A program made the position numbers and the translations under genes. A stretch of DNA of 64,000 nucleotides from Streptomyces cirratus (GTDB lineage Bacteria; Actinomycetota; Actinomycetes; Streptomycetales; Streptomycetaceae). Under the pieces are notes generated by a model. That model was not told the DNA's origin. It did not search any database and worked only from the letters and a program-made list of their open reading frames with translations. The stretch is from contig NZ_BMVP01000002.1 of NCBI RefSeq assembly GCF_014650775.1, positions 806,001-870,000 on the forward strand, written 5' to 3'. How positions within the stretch are numbered: the stretch's first letter is position 1; each line of letters starts with the position of its first letter. Below are positions 41,844 through 50,791 of the stretch, in pieces.

Positions 41844-43058
41844 ATGTCCGGAACGAACAACACCACTTCCGTGATCGTCGCCGGGGCCCGCACGCCCATG
41901 GGGCGTCTGCTCGGCTCGCTGAAGTCCTTCTCGGGCGCCGACCTCGGCGGCTTCGCCATCAAGTCCGCGCTGGAACGGGCCGGGATCTCCGGCGACCAGG
42001 TCCAGTACGTGATCATGGGACAGGTGCTCCAGGCGGGCGCGGGCCAGATCCCCGCCCGCCAGGCCGCGGTCAAGGCCGGCATCCCCATGAGCGTGCCCGC
42101 GCTCACCATCAACAAGGTGTGCCTCTCGGGCCTCGACGCCATCGCCCTCGCGGACCAGCTGATCCGCGCCGGGGAGTTCGACATCGTGGTCGCCGGCGGC
42201 CAGGAGTCGATGACCAACGCCCCGCACCTGCTGCCGAAGTCCCGCGAGGGATTCAAGTACGGCGCCATCGAGATGCTCGACGCGATGGCCTACGACGGCC
42301 TCACCGACGCGTTCGAGAACATCGCCATGGGCGAGTCCACCGAGAAGCACAACACCCGCCTGGGCATCGAGCGCGCCCCGCAGGACGAGTTCGCCGCCGC
42401 CTCCCACCAGCGGGCCGCGGCCGCCCAGAAGAACGGCGTCTTCGAGGCGGAGATCACCCCGGTGGAGATCCCGCAGCGCAAGGGCGACCCGGTGATCTTC
42501 GCGCACGACGAGGGCATCCGCCCCGAGACCACCGTCGAATCCCTCGGCAAGCTGCGCCCCGCGTTCGCCAAGGACGGCACCATCACCGCCGGAACCTCCT
42601 CGCAGATCAGCGACGGCGCCGCCGCCGTGGTCGTGATGAGCAAGGCCAAGGCCGAGGAGCTGGGCCTGGAGTGGATCGCCGAGATCGGCGCGCACGGCAA
42701 CGTGGCCGGACCGGACAACTCGCTCCAGTCGCAGCCCTCGAACGCCATCCAGCACGCCCTCAAGAAGGAGGGCCTGGAGGTCGCGGACCTCGACCTGATC
42801 GAGATCAACGAGGCGTTCGCGGCGGTCGCCGTGCAGTCAATGAAGGACCTCGGCGTGACCCCGGAAAAGGTGAACGTCAACGGCGGCGCCATCGCCCTGG
42901 GACACCCGATCGGCATGTCCGGCGCCCGCGTGGTGCTGCACCTGGCCCTGGAGCTGGCCCGGCGCGGCGGCGGGGTCGGCGCGGCCGCCCTGTGCGGCGG
43001 CGGCGGTCAGGGTGACGCCCTGATCGTCCGCGTGCCCGGCAACGGCGCGAAGGCGTAG
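41844..43058 (+). CDS. Acetyl-CoA C-acetyltransferase (thiolase)
   Basis: Condenses two acetyl-CoA or cleaves acetoacetyl-CoA. 404 residues: acyl-accepting C93 in [12 protein letters not shown], the [14 protein letters not shown] loop, [10 protein letters not shown], the catalytic His in [12 protein letters not shown] and the second Cys in [15 protein letters not shown] 41844 with aagggg upstream. meaB follows 11 bases later, so they form an operon. Confidence 0.94.
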   Translation: MSGTNNTTSVIVAGARTPMGRLLGSLKSFSGADLGGFAIKSALERAGISGDQVQYVIMGQVLQAGAGQIPARQAAVKAGIPMSVPALTINKVCLSGLDAIALADQLIRAGEFDIVVAGGQESMTNAPHLLPKSREGFKYGAIEMLDAMAYDGLTDAFENIAMGESTEKHNTRLGIERAPQDEFAAASHQRAAAAQKNGVFEAEITPVEIPQRKGDPVIFAHDEGIRPETTVESLGKLRPAFAKDGTITAGTSSQISDGAAAVVVMSKAKAEELGLEWIAEIGAHGNVAGPDNSLQSQPSNAIQHALKKEGLEVADLDLIEINEAFAAVAVQSMKDLGVTPEKVNVNGGAIALGHPIGMSGARVVLHLALELARRGGGVGAAALCGGGGQGDALIVRVPGNGAKA

Positions 43059-43069
43059 GTACCGCGAGG

Positions 43070-44032
43070 ATGACGACGGTGGACGTCCCCACGCTGGTGG
43101 CCCAGGCCCGAGAGGGCCGCCCGCGGGCCGTGGCCCGGCTGATCTCCCTGGTCGAGGGGGCGTCCCCGCAGTTGCGCGAGGTGATGGCCGCCCTGGCCCC
43201 GCTGACCGGCGGGGCGTACGTGGTGGGCCTCACGGGCTCCCCGGGCGTGGGCAAGTCCACGTCCACGTCGGCCCTGGTGTCGGCCTACCGCAAGGCCGGC
43301 AAGCGGGTCGGCGTGCTCGCGGTGGACCCGTCCTCGCCGTTCAGCGGGGGCGCCCTGCTCGGCGACCGGGTGCGCATGTCCGACCACGCCTCCGACCCGG
43401 GCGTCTACATCCGGTCCATGGCCACGCGCGGCCACCTGGGCGGTCTGGCCTGGGCGGCGCCGCAGGCGATCCGGGTGCTGGACGCGGCCGGCTGCGAGGT
43501 GATCCTCGTCGAGACGGTCGGGGTCGGGCAGTCGGAGGTGGAGATCGCCTCGCAGGCCGACACCTCGGTGGTGCTGCTGGCGCCGGGCATGGGCGACGGG
43601 ATCCAGGCCGCGAAGGCGGGGATCCTGGAGATCGGCGACGTGTACGTGGTGAACAAGGCCGACCGGGACGGCGCCGACGCGACCGCCCGGGAGCTGAACC
43701 ACATGCTCGGCCTCGGGGAGTCCCGCGGGCCGGGGGACTGGCGGCCGCCGATCGTCAAGACGGTCGCCGCCCGCGGCCAGGGCATCGACGAGCTGGTCGA
43801 GGCGCTGGAGAAGCACCGGGCGTGGATGGACGAGCGCGGGGTGCTGGCCGAGCGCCGGACCGCCCGCGCCGCCCGGGAGGTGGAGACCATCGCGGTGACG
43901 GCGCTGCGGGCCCGCATGGCGGACCTGCACGGCGACGCGCACCTGGGGACCCTCGCAGCCAAGGTCGCCACCGGCGAGCTGGACCCGTACGCGGCCTCCG
44001 ACGCACTGCTGGCGACGCTGACGGAAGCCTAG
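43070..44032 (+). CDS. meaB: Acyl-CoA mutase-associated GTPase chaperone MeaB
   Basis: G3E-family GTPase that loads and protects adenosylcobalamin in methylmalonyl-CoA or isobutyryl-CoA mutase. 320 residues: P-loop LTGSPGVGKSTSTSAL, VDPSSPFSGGALLGDRVRM, EVILVETVGVGQSE, and the base-specific VVNKAD. SD gcgagg precedes ATG 43070. A client, IcmA, is encoded 5 kb away. Confidence 0.94.
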   Translation: MTTVDVPTLVAQAREGRPRAVARLISLVEGASPQLREVMAALAPLTGGAYVVGLTGSPGVGKSTSTSALVSAYRKAGKRVGVLAVDPSSPFSGGALLGDRVRMSDHASDPGVYIRSMATRGHLGGLAWAAPQAIRVLDAAGCEVILVETVGVGQSEVEIASQADTSVVLLAPGMGDGIQAAKAGILEIGDVYVVNKADRDGADATARELNHMLGLGESRGPGDWRPPIVKTVAARGQGIDELVEALEKHRAWMDERGVLAERRTARAAREVETIAVTALRARMADLHGDAHLGTLAAKVATGELDPYAASDALLATLTEA

Positions 44033-44131
44033 GACCCGGACCCGGACCCGGACCCGGACCCGGACCCGGACCCGGATCCGGACACCGGACTCGGATCCGG
44101 ACCCGGACACCGGACTCGGATCCGGCCCGGA
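44032..44131. repeat. Hexanucleotide (ggaccc)n minisatellite after meaB
   Basis: Seven perfect ggaccc units (44032-44073) start at the last base of the meaB stop codon. They are followed by variant units ggatcc, ggacacc and ggactc arranged in a higher-order repeat (44074-44123). On the minus strand it reads as an Arg-Val run in the frame opposite meaB; I do not consider that coding. Confidence 0.9.
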
Positions 44132-44137
44132 CACGCG

Positions 44138-44176
44138 CGAGCGCCGCGCCCCCGTCATCGCGGGGCGCGGCGCTCG
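44138..44176. terminator. Bidirectional terminator (meaB / bL37)
   Basis: A perfect 15-bp stem (cgagcgccgcgcccc at 44138-44152, complement 44162-44176) with a 9-base loop, between the convergent ends of meaB and the bL37 gene. Confidence 0.85.
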
Positions 44177-44202
44177 TGGATCTGTGGGGCGGGCTTCCGC
44201 GG

Positions 44203-44277
44203 TCAGGCGTTGGGACGCTTGCCGTGGTTCGCCTTCTTCTTCTTGCGTGCTCGCTTCTTGTTGCCGCGCTTGGCCAT
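44203..44277 (-). CDS. Small ribosomal protein bL37, 24 residues
   Basis: A 25-codon ORF starting MAKRGNKK, with a poly-Lys/Arg middle, and ending ANHGKRPNA. This matches, as I recall it, the actinobacterial 24-residue large-subunit protein bL37 found in mycobacterial ribosome structures. gagggag lies 6-7 bases before the ATG, and a terminator follows the stop. It is short enough to be missed by most gene callers. Confidence 0.88.
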   Translation of the reverse strand: MAKRGNKKRARKKKKANHGKRPNA

Positions 44278-44379
44278 GAGCCGCTCCCTCGAAGATCGGG
44301 TACTCCGGGCGTCCGCCAGTCTAGGCGCGCCGGGTCCCCCGCGCAGGCCCACTCGCCGTTCCGGGCGGACGGCGCGCGG

Positions 44380-44865
44380 TCAGGCCTTGCCGCGCTGGTC
44401 GCGCAGGTGGTCGGCCACCGGCGCCAGGGAGGCGCGCAGCGCCGCCAGGTCCTGCGGGCTGAGCAGGTCGATGAAGTGCTGCCGTACGGACGCCACGTGG
44501 CGCGGAGCGACCTTGCGCATGGTTTCCATGCCCTCGTCGGTGAGCACCGCGTACAGGCCGCGGCGGTCGGACTCGCAGTTCACCCGGGTGACCAGTCCGG
44601 CCGACTCCATCCGGGTGATCTGGTGGGAGAGCCGGCTCTTCGACTGGAGGGTGGCGGTCGCGAGGTCGCTCATCCGCATCCGGTGGTGCTCCGACTCCGA
44701 GAGGTTCACGAGGATCTCGTAGTCGTTGTTGGTGAGTCCGAAGGGCTGGAGATCCTTTTCCAGCTGGTGCATCAGCAGTCTGCTGACGTCCAGGTGAGTG
44801 CGCCAGGCGCACTGCTCCGCGTCGGTAAGCCAGCGCGTGGCCGTCTCGGTCTCCATGGTCTCCAT
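44380..44865 (-). CDS. MarR-family regulator
   Basis: 161 residues, winged helix: PFGLTNNDYEILVNLSESE, MRMSDLATATLQSKSRLSHQITRMESAGLVTR, and the wing CESDRRGLYAVLTDEG. Preceded by an unusually A+T-rich stretch (44870-44910), a likely promoter/operator. Ligand and targets unknown. Confidence 0.9.
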   Translation of the reverse strand: METMETETATRWLTDAEQCAWRTHLDVSRLLMHQLEKDLQPFGLTNNDYEILVNLSESEHHRMRMSDLATATLQSKSRLSHQITRMESAGLVTRVNCESDRRGLYAVLTDEGMETMRKVAPRHVASVRQHFIDLLSPQDLAALRASLAPVADHLRDQRGKA

Positions 44866-44938
44866 GACTGAAAGTCTACCTAAGAAGTTGAATTGCGTAC
44901 AAAAATAGGACGGGGCCGAAGACGGTCACGGTACGCGC

Positions 44939-45772
44939 TCACAGCCCCAAGCGCCGTTGCAGATCACCCAGCTGCCCCGGCATCCGCGGTACGCCGAGCT
45001 GTCCCAGCGGCCCCTCACCCGCCCCCGGGACCCCCTGGTTCTGTCCGCCGACGGCGCCGGTGCCCACCGCCCCGACCGCCTGCTCCGCCATCAGCGTCTC
45101 CGACGACTGCAGCAGCACCGTCCCCGCCCCCACGAACTCGAACTGGTGCTCCTCGCCCGAGGAGCCGCCCAGGCCCGTCAGCGAGCGCAGGCCGCCGATC
45201 ACCCCGGACATGTACCCGTGGTCGTAGTGGTGGCACGGCGAAGGGCAGTCCGCCCACCCCACCAGCGCCTGGGGGTCCACGCGCAGCGGCGGCTCCATGA
45301 ACACCACCGGCCCGTTGGACGCCGCCACGAACTTCCCGGTGCCGATCAGCGTCAGGAAGCCGGGGACGATCGACTGCTTGAGGGCCAGGGTGGGCTGGTA
45401 GGCCAGCAGGTTCCCCGACCGGATCGTCAGGTTCCCCTCGTCCAGGTCGTACGAGTTCACATCGAAGGCCCGGTCGGCCAGCAGCATCTTGCCCTGGCCC
45501 TCGGCGACCACCCAGTCGCTCGCGTGCAGCGGCGAGTGGAAGCTCGTGCGCAGCAGCCGGTCGAACCGGCCGTTGCCGACGCCGTTGAACTCGATGCTCC
45601 CGTAGTACGAGATCATCTTGCCCTTCTGCAGGAACCACTGGCCGCCCTTGAGCTCCACGCAGAAGGTGTACGCGTTCACGTTGTCGTCGCTGGGCAGCGT
45701 GTGCGGGTCGAAGACGGTCGGGCCGCCGGGGCCGCCGCTCGCGGGACCGTTCGTTCCGGAGTAATACGTCAC
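44939..45772 (-). CDS. AIM24/DUF124-family protein, third of three
   Basis: 277 residues. Beta-rich domain with FCVELKGGQWFLQKGKMISYYGSIEF and LDEGNLTIRSGNLLAYQPTL, followed by a Gly/Gln-rich C-terminal tail (about 225-277). GTG 45772 overlaps the previous stop (GTGA). The family is named after a mitochondrial protein; the bacterial role is unknown. Confidence 0.85.
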   Translation of the reverse strand: MTYYSGTNGPASGGPGGPTVFDPHTLPSDDNVNAYTFCVELKGGQWFLQKGKMISYYGSIEFNGVGNGRFDRLLRTSFHSPLHASDWVVAEGQGKMLLADRAFDVNSYDLDEGNLTIRSGNLLAYQPTLALKQSIVPGFLTLIGTGKFVAASNGPVVFMEPPLRVDPQALVGWADCPSPCHHYDHGYMSGVIGGLRSLTGLGGSSGEEHQFEFVGAGTVLLQSSETLMAEQAVGAVGTGAVGGQNQGVPGAGEGPLGQLGVPRMPGQLGDLQRRLGL

Positions 45773-46419
45773 AGCTTCTCCTCCGAGGCCTGTACGTACA
45801 CGGCGCCCTGGCCGGACAGCTCCAGCTGGAACGCCTCGCCCGAACCGCGTCCGACCATGTCCCGCCAGCCGAGCGCCGTGGAGAGCTTGTTGCGCACGTC
45901 CCCGTGGTGGGCCACGTACGCCTGCGGGTCGACGTGGACCGGCCGCTGGGGCGTGATGGGCAGCTCGATGACCCCGCCGTGGGCCATCACGGCGACCGAG
46001 CCGTGGCCCTTGAGGGTGGTGGTGAACAGGCCCTGGCCGGTCACCTGGCCGCGCACCATGCCCATGACGCCGCCCTGCGAGCCCATGAACATCGTGCCCT
46101 GCTGGAGGGTTCCGTCGAAGGCGAGCAACCGGTCCGCCTCCACGTACAGGGTCTCGCCGGACAGGTTGATCACCTGGATGTGGTGGCCGCCGTGGCCGAA
46201 CATCACGGTGCCGCTGCCCTCGACCGTCATCAGCGGGGTCTGCTCGTTCGCCACCCGGCGCCCGATCATGCCCATGACCCCGCCCTGGCCACCGGTCAGG
46301 CTCGGGGTGAAGGACACCTCACCGCGGTAGGCGAGCATCGCCCCGCGCTGGCTGTACATCCTCTGCCCGGGCACGACCTGGGCCTCGACCATCTTCGAGT
46401 TGATCTCGCGGAACGGCAT
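45769..46419 (-). CDS. AIM24/DUF124-family protein, second of three
   Basis: 216 residues: MPFREINSKMVEAQVVPGQR, GSGTVMFGHGGHHIQVINLSG, TLKGHGSVAVMAHGGVIELP. ATG 46419 overlaps the upstream TGA by one base (TGATG). The longer in-frame ORF to 47154 is a shadow of the first gene and is rejected. Confidence 0.85.
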   Translation of the reverse strand: MPFREINSKMVEAQVVPGQRMYSQRGAMLAYRGEVSFTPSLTGGQGGVMGMIGRRVANEQTPLMTVEGSGTVMFGHGGHHIQVINLSGETLYVEADRLLAFDGTLQQGTMFMGSQGGVMGMVRGQVTGQGLFTTTLKGHGSVAVMAHGGVIELPITPQRPVHVDPQAYVAHHGDVRNKLSTALGWRDMVGRGSGEAFQLELSGQGAVYVQASEEKL

Positions 46420-47057
46420 CAGAGGTCGCCCCCGATGGTGTTGCGCTCGCTGGGCTGCACGTACACCAGGCCCTCGCCCTCGAAGCGGATCTGGAAGGAC
46501 TCGCCCGAGCCCTCGCCGATCAGCGTGCGGAAGTTGATCCCGGACTGGAACGACTGCCGGAGGTTGCCGGTGTGCGCGATGTACGCCCCCGGGTCCACGG
46601 ACAGCGGGTACTGGGCGCTGACGCGCAGCACCACCGCCGGGCCGTCCGACATGATCGCCGCCTGGCCGGAGCCCTCGACGGTGGTGGTGAACAGGCCGTT
46701 GCCCGTCGCCCCGCCGCGCAGGCCGGTGAAGGTGGTGCCGGTGCGCAGCCCCGCGTCGGTGCACAGCAGGTTGCTGGCCTCGACGTGGAGCTTCTCGCCG
46801 TGCAGGTTGACCAGGTTGATCTCGCTCGCGCGGTCGGCGAAGAAGCAGGTGCCGTGCCCCTGCACCTCCATCACGGTCATCTGTTCGCCGGTCAGCCGGC
46901 GGGTCACCATGCCGCGCAGGCCTTCGCCGCCGCCGGTCATCTTCTTGAAGGCCATCTGGCCGTCGTACGCGACCATGGAGCCGTTTTTCGCTTTCACGGC
47001 GTCCCCGGTCAGGTCGACGGCGAGCACCTTGCTGCCTTGGAGTCGGAACTGAGCCAC
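46419..47057 (-). CDS. AIM24/DUF124-family protein, first of three
   Basis: 212 residues: VAQFRLQGSKVLAVDLTGD, VMEVQGHGTCFFADRASEINLVNLHG, VEGSGQAAIMSDGPAVVLRVS. GTG 47057 is chosen because it starts the conserved region; 47117 is an alternative. All three genes are overlap-coupled and probably form one complex; similar triplets occur in other actinobacteria. Confidence 0.85.
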   Translation of the reverse strand: MAQFRLQGSKVLAVDLTGDAVKAKNGSMVAYDGQMAFKKMTGGGEGLRGMVTRRLTGEQMTVMEVQGHGTCFFADRASEINLVNLHGEKLHVEASNLLCTDAGLRTGTTFTGLRGGATGNGLFTTTVEGSGQAAIMSDGPAVVLRVSAQYPLSVDPGAYIAHTGNLRQSFQSGINFRTLIGEGSGESFQIRFEGEGLVYVQPSERNTIGGDL

Positions 47058-47216
47058 GGGGAGACGGTATCGGCAGGGGGCCGGGCCGAACAGTGGCCCC
47101 TGCCCGATATCCGCCACGAAGGGCCTGTCCGGCGGCGCACGGGGGCCCGGTCAAGATCTCCGCGGGCGGCTGAGAGACTGGTTCGGACCATCGCCTCGAC
47201 CCCCCGAAGGTTCCTC

Positions 47217-47558
47217 GTGGACATCAAGACCGCCTCCGCCCTGCACCGGCTGCGCCTCGTCTCCGTACCGGAGGCGCTGTCGTTCCCGGCCCTGCTGATC
47301 TTCGGCTCGCTGCTCAGCCGGATCTCGGACATCAACCTGGTCATGCCCCTGGGCGCGCTGCACGGCATCCTCTTCGTCCTGTACGTGGTGTTCCTGCTGG
47401 ACGTCTGGAACCGGGCCAAGTGGCCGGCCAAGAAGGTCGCGCTGTTCTTCCTGCTGGCCCTGGTGCCCTTCGGCGGTCTCTACGGCGACCGGGTGCTCAA
47501 GCGTGACGAGGCCGACAGCGTGGTGGCGGCCCGGGCGCGCGCCGAGGCCGCGGCCTGA
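47217..47558 (+). CDS. DUF3817 membrane protein, copy 1
   Basis: 113 residues with three helices: LVSVPEALSFPALLIFGSLL, LVMPLGALHGILFVLYVVFLL, KVALFFLLALVPFGGLY. The N-terminus LHRLRLVSVPEALSF and central LGxxHG are typical of the family. GTG 47217. Function unknown. Confidence 0.88.
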   Translation: MDIKTASALHRLRLVSVPEALSFPALLIFGSLLSRISDINLVMPLGALHGILFVLYVVFLLDVWNRAKWPAKKVALFFLLALVPFGGLYGDRVLKRDEADSVVAARARAEAAA

Positions 47559-47581
47559 CCGCCGCCCGCTGATCCCGCCCG

Positions 47582-47607
47582 CGCCCCCGGCCCACCCGCC
47601 GGGGGCG
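47582..47607 (+). terminator. Terminator after DUF3817 copy 1
   Basis: cgcccccggc (47582-47591) pairs with gccgggggcg (47598-47607), 6-base loop. The rest of the 340-base gap to 47898 holds a 14-bp tandem duplication (ggccctgagcgcgc at 47657 and 47671) and the promoter below. Confidence 0.7.
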
Positions 47608-47861
47608 TCCGCATGCCGCCGCACCGCACCGCACTGCCGCGCACGTCCACCCGTACGGCCCTGAGCGCGCGGCCCTGAGCGCGCGGCCCGCCGCGGAACC
47701 GCCCCGTCGGCGGGGTGCAGTTGGCACTTCCGGGGCATCAAGCGGGCGTACGGGTCCGACCCGCGGGCGGAGCGGTACGCGCCCGTCGACCCGGTCCCGC
47801 CCCGCCCTCTTCCTCACTCGGGCGCGGCGGATCCCGTGCGGGGGCCGAAGCGTGAGACGGG

Positions 47862-47891
47862 GCTGACCGTCAAATGACCGCCCGGTAGGGT
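47862..47891 (+). promoter_or_regulatory. Promoter of the 47899 MarR gene, probably leaderless
   Basis: ctgacc (47862-47867), 18-bp spacer, tagggt (47886-47891). The predicted start of transcription coincides with the GTG at 47899, so the mRNA would lack a 5' leader. Confidence 0.6.
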
Positions 47892-47898
47892 CTGGCGG

Positions 47899-48408
47899 GT
47901 GTCCAAGCCGCTCAGCCTTCCCTTCGACCCCATCGCCCGCGCCGACGAGCTCTGGCAGCAGCGCTGGGGGCCGGTGCCCTCGATGTCCGCGATCACCTCG
48001 ATCATGCGGGCGCACCAGATCCTGCTCGGCGAGGTCGACGCCGTCGTGAAGCCGTACGGTCTGACCTTCGCGCGCTACGAGGCGCTGGTGCTCCTCACCT
48101 TCTCGCAGGCCGGTGAACTGCCGATGTCGAAGATCGGGGAGCGGCTGATGGTCCACCCGACCTCGGTGACGAACACCGTGGACCGCCTGGTGCGCTCGGG
48201 GCTGGTGGACAAGCGCCCGAACCCGAACGACGGCCGCGGCACGCTCGCTTCCATCACGGACAAGGGCCGCGAGGTCGTCGAGGCCGCCACCCGGGACCTG
48301 ATGGAGATCGACTTCGGGCTGGGCGCGTACGACTCCGAGGAGTGCGGCGAGATCTTCGCGCTGCTGCGCCCGCTGCGGGTGGCGGCCGGGGACTTCGAGG
48401 AGAAGTGA
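47899..48408 (+). CDS. MarR-family regulator
   Basis: 169 residues with a family-typical winged helix: GLTFARYEALVLLTFSQAGELPMSKIGERLMVHPTSVTNTVDRLVRSGLV, wing PNPNDGRGTLASITDKG. No SD, in agreement with leaderless expression. It lies between two DUF3817 genes, which it may regulate. Confidence 0.9.
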   Translation: MSKPLSLPFDPIARADELWQQRWGPVPSMSAITSIMRAHQILLGEVDAVVKPYGLTFARYEALVLLTFSQAGELPMSKIGERLMVHPTSVTNTVDRLVRSGLVDKRPNPNDGRGTLASITDKGREVVEAATRDLMEIDFGLGAYDSEECGEIFALLRPLRVAAGDFEEK

Positions 48409-48489
48409 CGCGCAGGGGTGCGCGGCGTCACAGGGCGGCCGCGGGGCCCGCGTCAAGATCGCGCATATCGGACAGCTAGTCTCGGTGGC

Positions 48490-48819
48490 ATGAAAAAGAG
48501 CGTGCTGACCCGGTACCGGGTGATGGCCTTCGCCACCGCCGTGATGCTGCTGGTGCTGTGCACCTGCATGATCTTCAAGTACGGATTCGACAAGGGCGCG
48601 GACCTGACCCTGGTGGTCTCCCAGATCCACGGCGTGCTCTTCATGATCTACCTGGTCTTCGCCTTCGACCTGAGCTCCAAGGCGAAGTGGCCGTTCGGCA
48701 AGATGATCTGGGTCCTGGCGAGCGGCACCATCCCGCTCGCCGCGTTCTTCGTCGAGCGCAAGGTCCGCGCGGAGATCGAGCCCCTGGTCACCGACGGCCT
48801 GGCCACCGCCCGGGCGTAG
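48490..48819 (+). CDS. DUF3817 membrane protein, copy 2
   Basis: 109 residues, three helices: VMAFATAVMLLVLCTCMIF, VVSQIHGVLFMIYLVFAFDLS, MIWVLASGTIPLAAFFVE. Shared features with copy 1: xxxHGxLFxxYxVF and the KAKWP stretch. The ATG at 48490 begins MKKSVLTRYR. Followed by the gap containing the icmA operator. Confidence 0.88.
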   Translation: MKKSVLTRYRVMAFATAVMLLVLCTCMIFKYGFDKGADLTLVVSQIHGVLFMIYLVFAFDLSSKAKWPFGKMIWVLASGTIPLAAFFVERKVRAEIEPLVTDGLATARA

Positions 48820-48932
48820 GCCCCGCGCGGGCGCCCGCCCCGGCCCGCCGGCGGCCCGCGCCTCGCGTCCGGCTCGCGCCAGGCCTGGATCCACCTGCCC
48901 CCGGGAGGACTCCCCGGGGGTTTGCCATCGAC

Positions 48933-48956
48933 ATTTACTAGGACGTCCTAGTAAAT
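48933..48956. promoter_or_regulatory. Perfect 24-bp palindrome upstream of icmA
   Basis: Each 12-base half reads atttactaggac; the dyad is centred between 48944 and 48945. It ends 8 bases before the icmA start codon at 48965, so it covers the likely core promoter. Size and symmetry fit a TetR-type operator; the cognate regulator is not established. Confidence 0.8.
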
Positions 48957-48964
48957 TCATGGGT

Positions 48965-50665
48965 ATGGACGCTGACGCCATCGAGGAGGGCCGCCGACGC
49001 TGGCAGGCCCGGTATGACAAGGCCCGCAAGCGCGAGGCCGATTTCACGACGCTCTCCGGAGATGACGTCGACCCCGTCTACGGGCCCCGCCCCGGAGACT
49101 CGTACGAGGGATTCGAGCGCATCGGCTGGCCGGGGGAGTACCCCTTCACCCGCGGCCTGCACGCCACCGGCTACCGCGGCCGGACCTGGACCATCCGGCA
49201 GTTCGCCGGGTTCGGGAACGCCGAGCAGACCAACGAGCGCTACAAGATGATCCTGGCCGCCGGCGGCGGCGGGCTCTCGGTCGCCTTCGACATGCCGACC
49301 CTCATGGGCCGCGACTCCGACGACCCCCGCGCGCTCGGCGAGGTCGGCCACTGCGGGGTCGCCATAGACTCCGCCGCCGACATGGAGGTCCTGTTCAAGG
49401 ACATCCCGCTGGGCGACGTCACCACCTCCATGACCATCAGCGGGCCCGCCGTCCCCGCGTTCTGCATGTACCTGGTCGCCGCCGAGCGGCAGGGCGTCGA
49501 CCCCGCCGTGCTCAACGGCACGCTCCAGACCGACATCTTCAAGGAGTACATCGCCCAGAAGGAGTGGCTCTTCGAACCGGAGCCGCACCTGCGCCTCATC
49601 GGCGACCTCATGGAGTACTGCGCGAACGGCATCCCGGCCTACAAGCCGCTGTCGGTGTCCGGCTACCACATCCGTGAGGCCGGGGCGACGGCCGCTCAGG
49701 AGCTGGCGTACACCCTCGCCGACGGCTTCGGATACGTGGAGCTGGGCCTCTCCCGGGGCCTGGACGTCGACCACTTCGCCTCCGGGCTCTCCTTCTTCTT
49801 CGACGCACACCTCGACTTCTTCGAGGAGATCGCCAAGTTCCGCGCCGCCCGCAGGATCTGGGCCCGCTGGATGAAGGAGGTGTACGGCGCGAAGTCCGAC
49901 AAGACGATGTGGCTGCGCTTCCACACCCAGACCGCCGGTGTCTCCCTCACCGCCCAGCAGCCGTACAACAACGTCGTGCGGACCGCCGTCGAAGCCCTCG
50001 CGGCGGTCCTCGGCGGCACCAACTCGCTGCACACCAACGCCCTCGACGAGACCCTCGCGCTGCCGAGCGAGCAGGCCGCCGAGATCGCCCTGCGCACGCA
50101 GCAGGTGCTGATGGAGGAGACCGGCGTCGCCAACGTGGCGGACCCGCTGGGCGGTTCCTGGTACGTCGAGCAGCTCACCGACCGCATCGAGGCCGACGCG
50201 GAGAAGATCTTCGAGCAGATCAAGGAGCGCGGTCTGCGCGCCCACCCCGACGGCCGGCACCCGATCGGGCCGATCACCTCCGGCATCCTGCGCGGCATCG
50301 AGGACGGCTGGTTCACCGGCGAGATCGCCGAGTCGGCGTTCCAGTACCAACGGGCGCTGGAGAAGGGCGACAAGCGGGTCGTCGGTGTCAACGTCCACCA
50401 CGGCTCCGTCACCGGCGACCTGGAGATCCTCCGCGTCAGCCACGAGGTCGAGCGCGTCCAGGTGCGCGAGCTCGCGGAGCGCAAGGAGCGGCGCGACGCG
50501 GCGAAGGTCGAGCGGTCGCTGGAGGCCATGCTGGCCGCCGCGCGGGACGGTTCGAACATGATCCCGGCGATGCTGGACGCGGTACGCGCCGAGGCCACGA
50601 TGGGCGAGATCTGCAACGCCCTGCGGGACGAGTGGGGCACGTACACCGAGCCGCCGGGCTTCTGA
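48965..50665 (+). CDS. icmA: Isobutyryl-CoA mutase large subunit IcmA
   Basis: AdoCbl-dependent isomerisation of isobutyryl-CoA and n-butyryl-CoA, a source of butyryl-CoA for polyketides. 566 residues with this start, the length known for IcmA. The specificity residues are Phe80 (TIRQF) and Gln198 (YIAQKE) where methylmalonyl-CoA mutase has Tyr and Arg; the match in numbering also supports ATG 48965 over ATG 48959. No cobalamin-binding domain: the small subunit IcmB must be encoded elsewhere. No SD sits before the start; the palindrome occupies that place. Confidence 0.95.
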   Translation: MDADAIEEGRRRWQARYDKARKREADFTTLSGDDVDPVYGPRPGDSYEGFERIGWPGEYPFTRGLHATGYRGRTWTIRQFAGFGNAEQTNERYKMILAAGGGGLSVAFDMPTLMGRDSDDPRALGEVGHCGVAIDSAADMEVLFKDIPLGDVTTSMTISGPAVPAFCMYLVAAERQGVDPAVLNGTLQTDIFKEYIAQKEWLFEPEPHLRLIGDLMEYCANGIPAYKPLSVSGYHIREAGATAAQELAYTLADGFGYVELGLSRGLDVDHFASGLSFFFDAHLDFFEEIAKFRAARRIWARWMKEVYGAKSDKTMWLRFHTQTAGVSLTAQQPYNNVVRTAVEALAAVLGGTNSLHTNALDETLALPSEQAAEIALRTQQVLMEETGVANVADPLGGSWYVEQLTDRIEADAEKIFEQIKERGLRAHPDGRHPIGPITSGILRGIEDGWFTGEIAESAFQYQRALEKGDKRVVGVNVHHGSVTGDLEILRVSHEVERVQVRELAERKERRDAAKVERSLEAMLAAARDGSNMIPAMLDAVRAEATMGEICNALRDEWGTYTEPPGF

Positions 50666-50791
50666 GGCCGCCGGGCCACGGGCCCGCGCGCAAGGACGTG
50701 GAACGGCCGGTCGGGTCCCGACTACGGTGGCGGACGTGACCGGTCTTCCCCTTCCTGGCCGGGGCTCCCTGTTCCCGGCCTGCCTATTGCC

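Noticed and set aside
44032..44131. CRISPR-like array
   Set aside because: The units are 6-7 bases with no spacers; a simple tandem repeat, with no cas genes in the window.
43007..44158. Minus-strand open frame with an Arg-Val run through the ggaccc repeats
   Set aside because: The run comes from the hexanucleotide repeat in one frame and the remainder is antisense of meaB; no start signal or homology.
48965..50665. Methylmalonyl-CoA mutase or ethylmalonyl-CoA mutase instead of IcmA
   Set aside because: Phe80 and Gln198 are the isobutyryl-CoA mutase residues and the length of 566 matches IcmA; a C-terminal cobalamin domain is absent.
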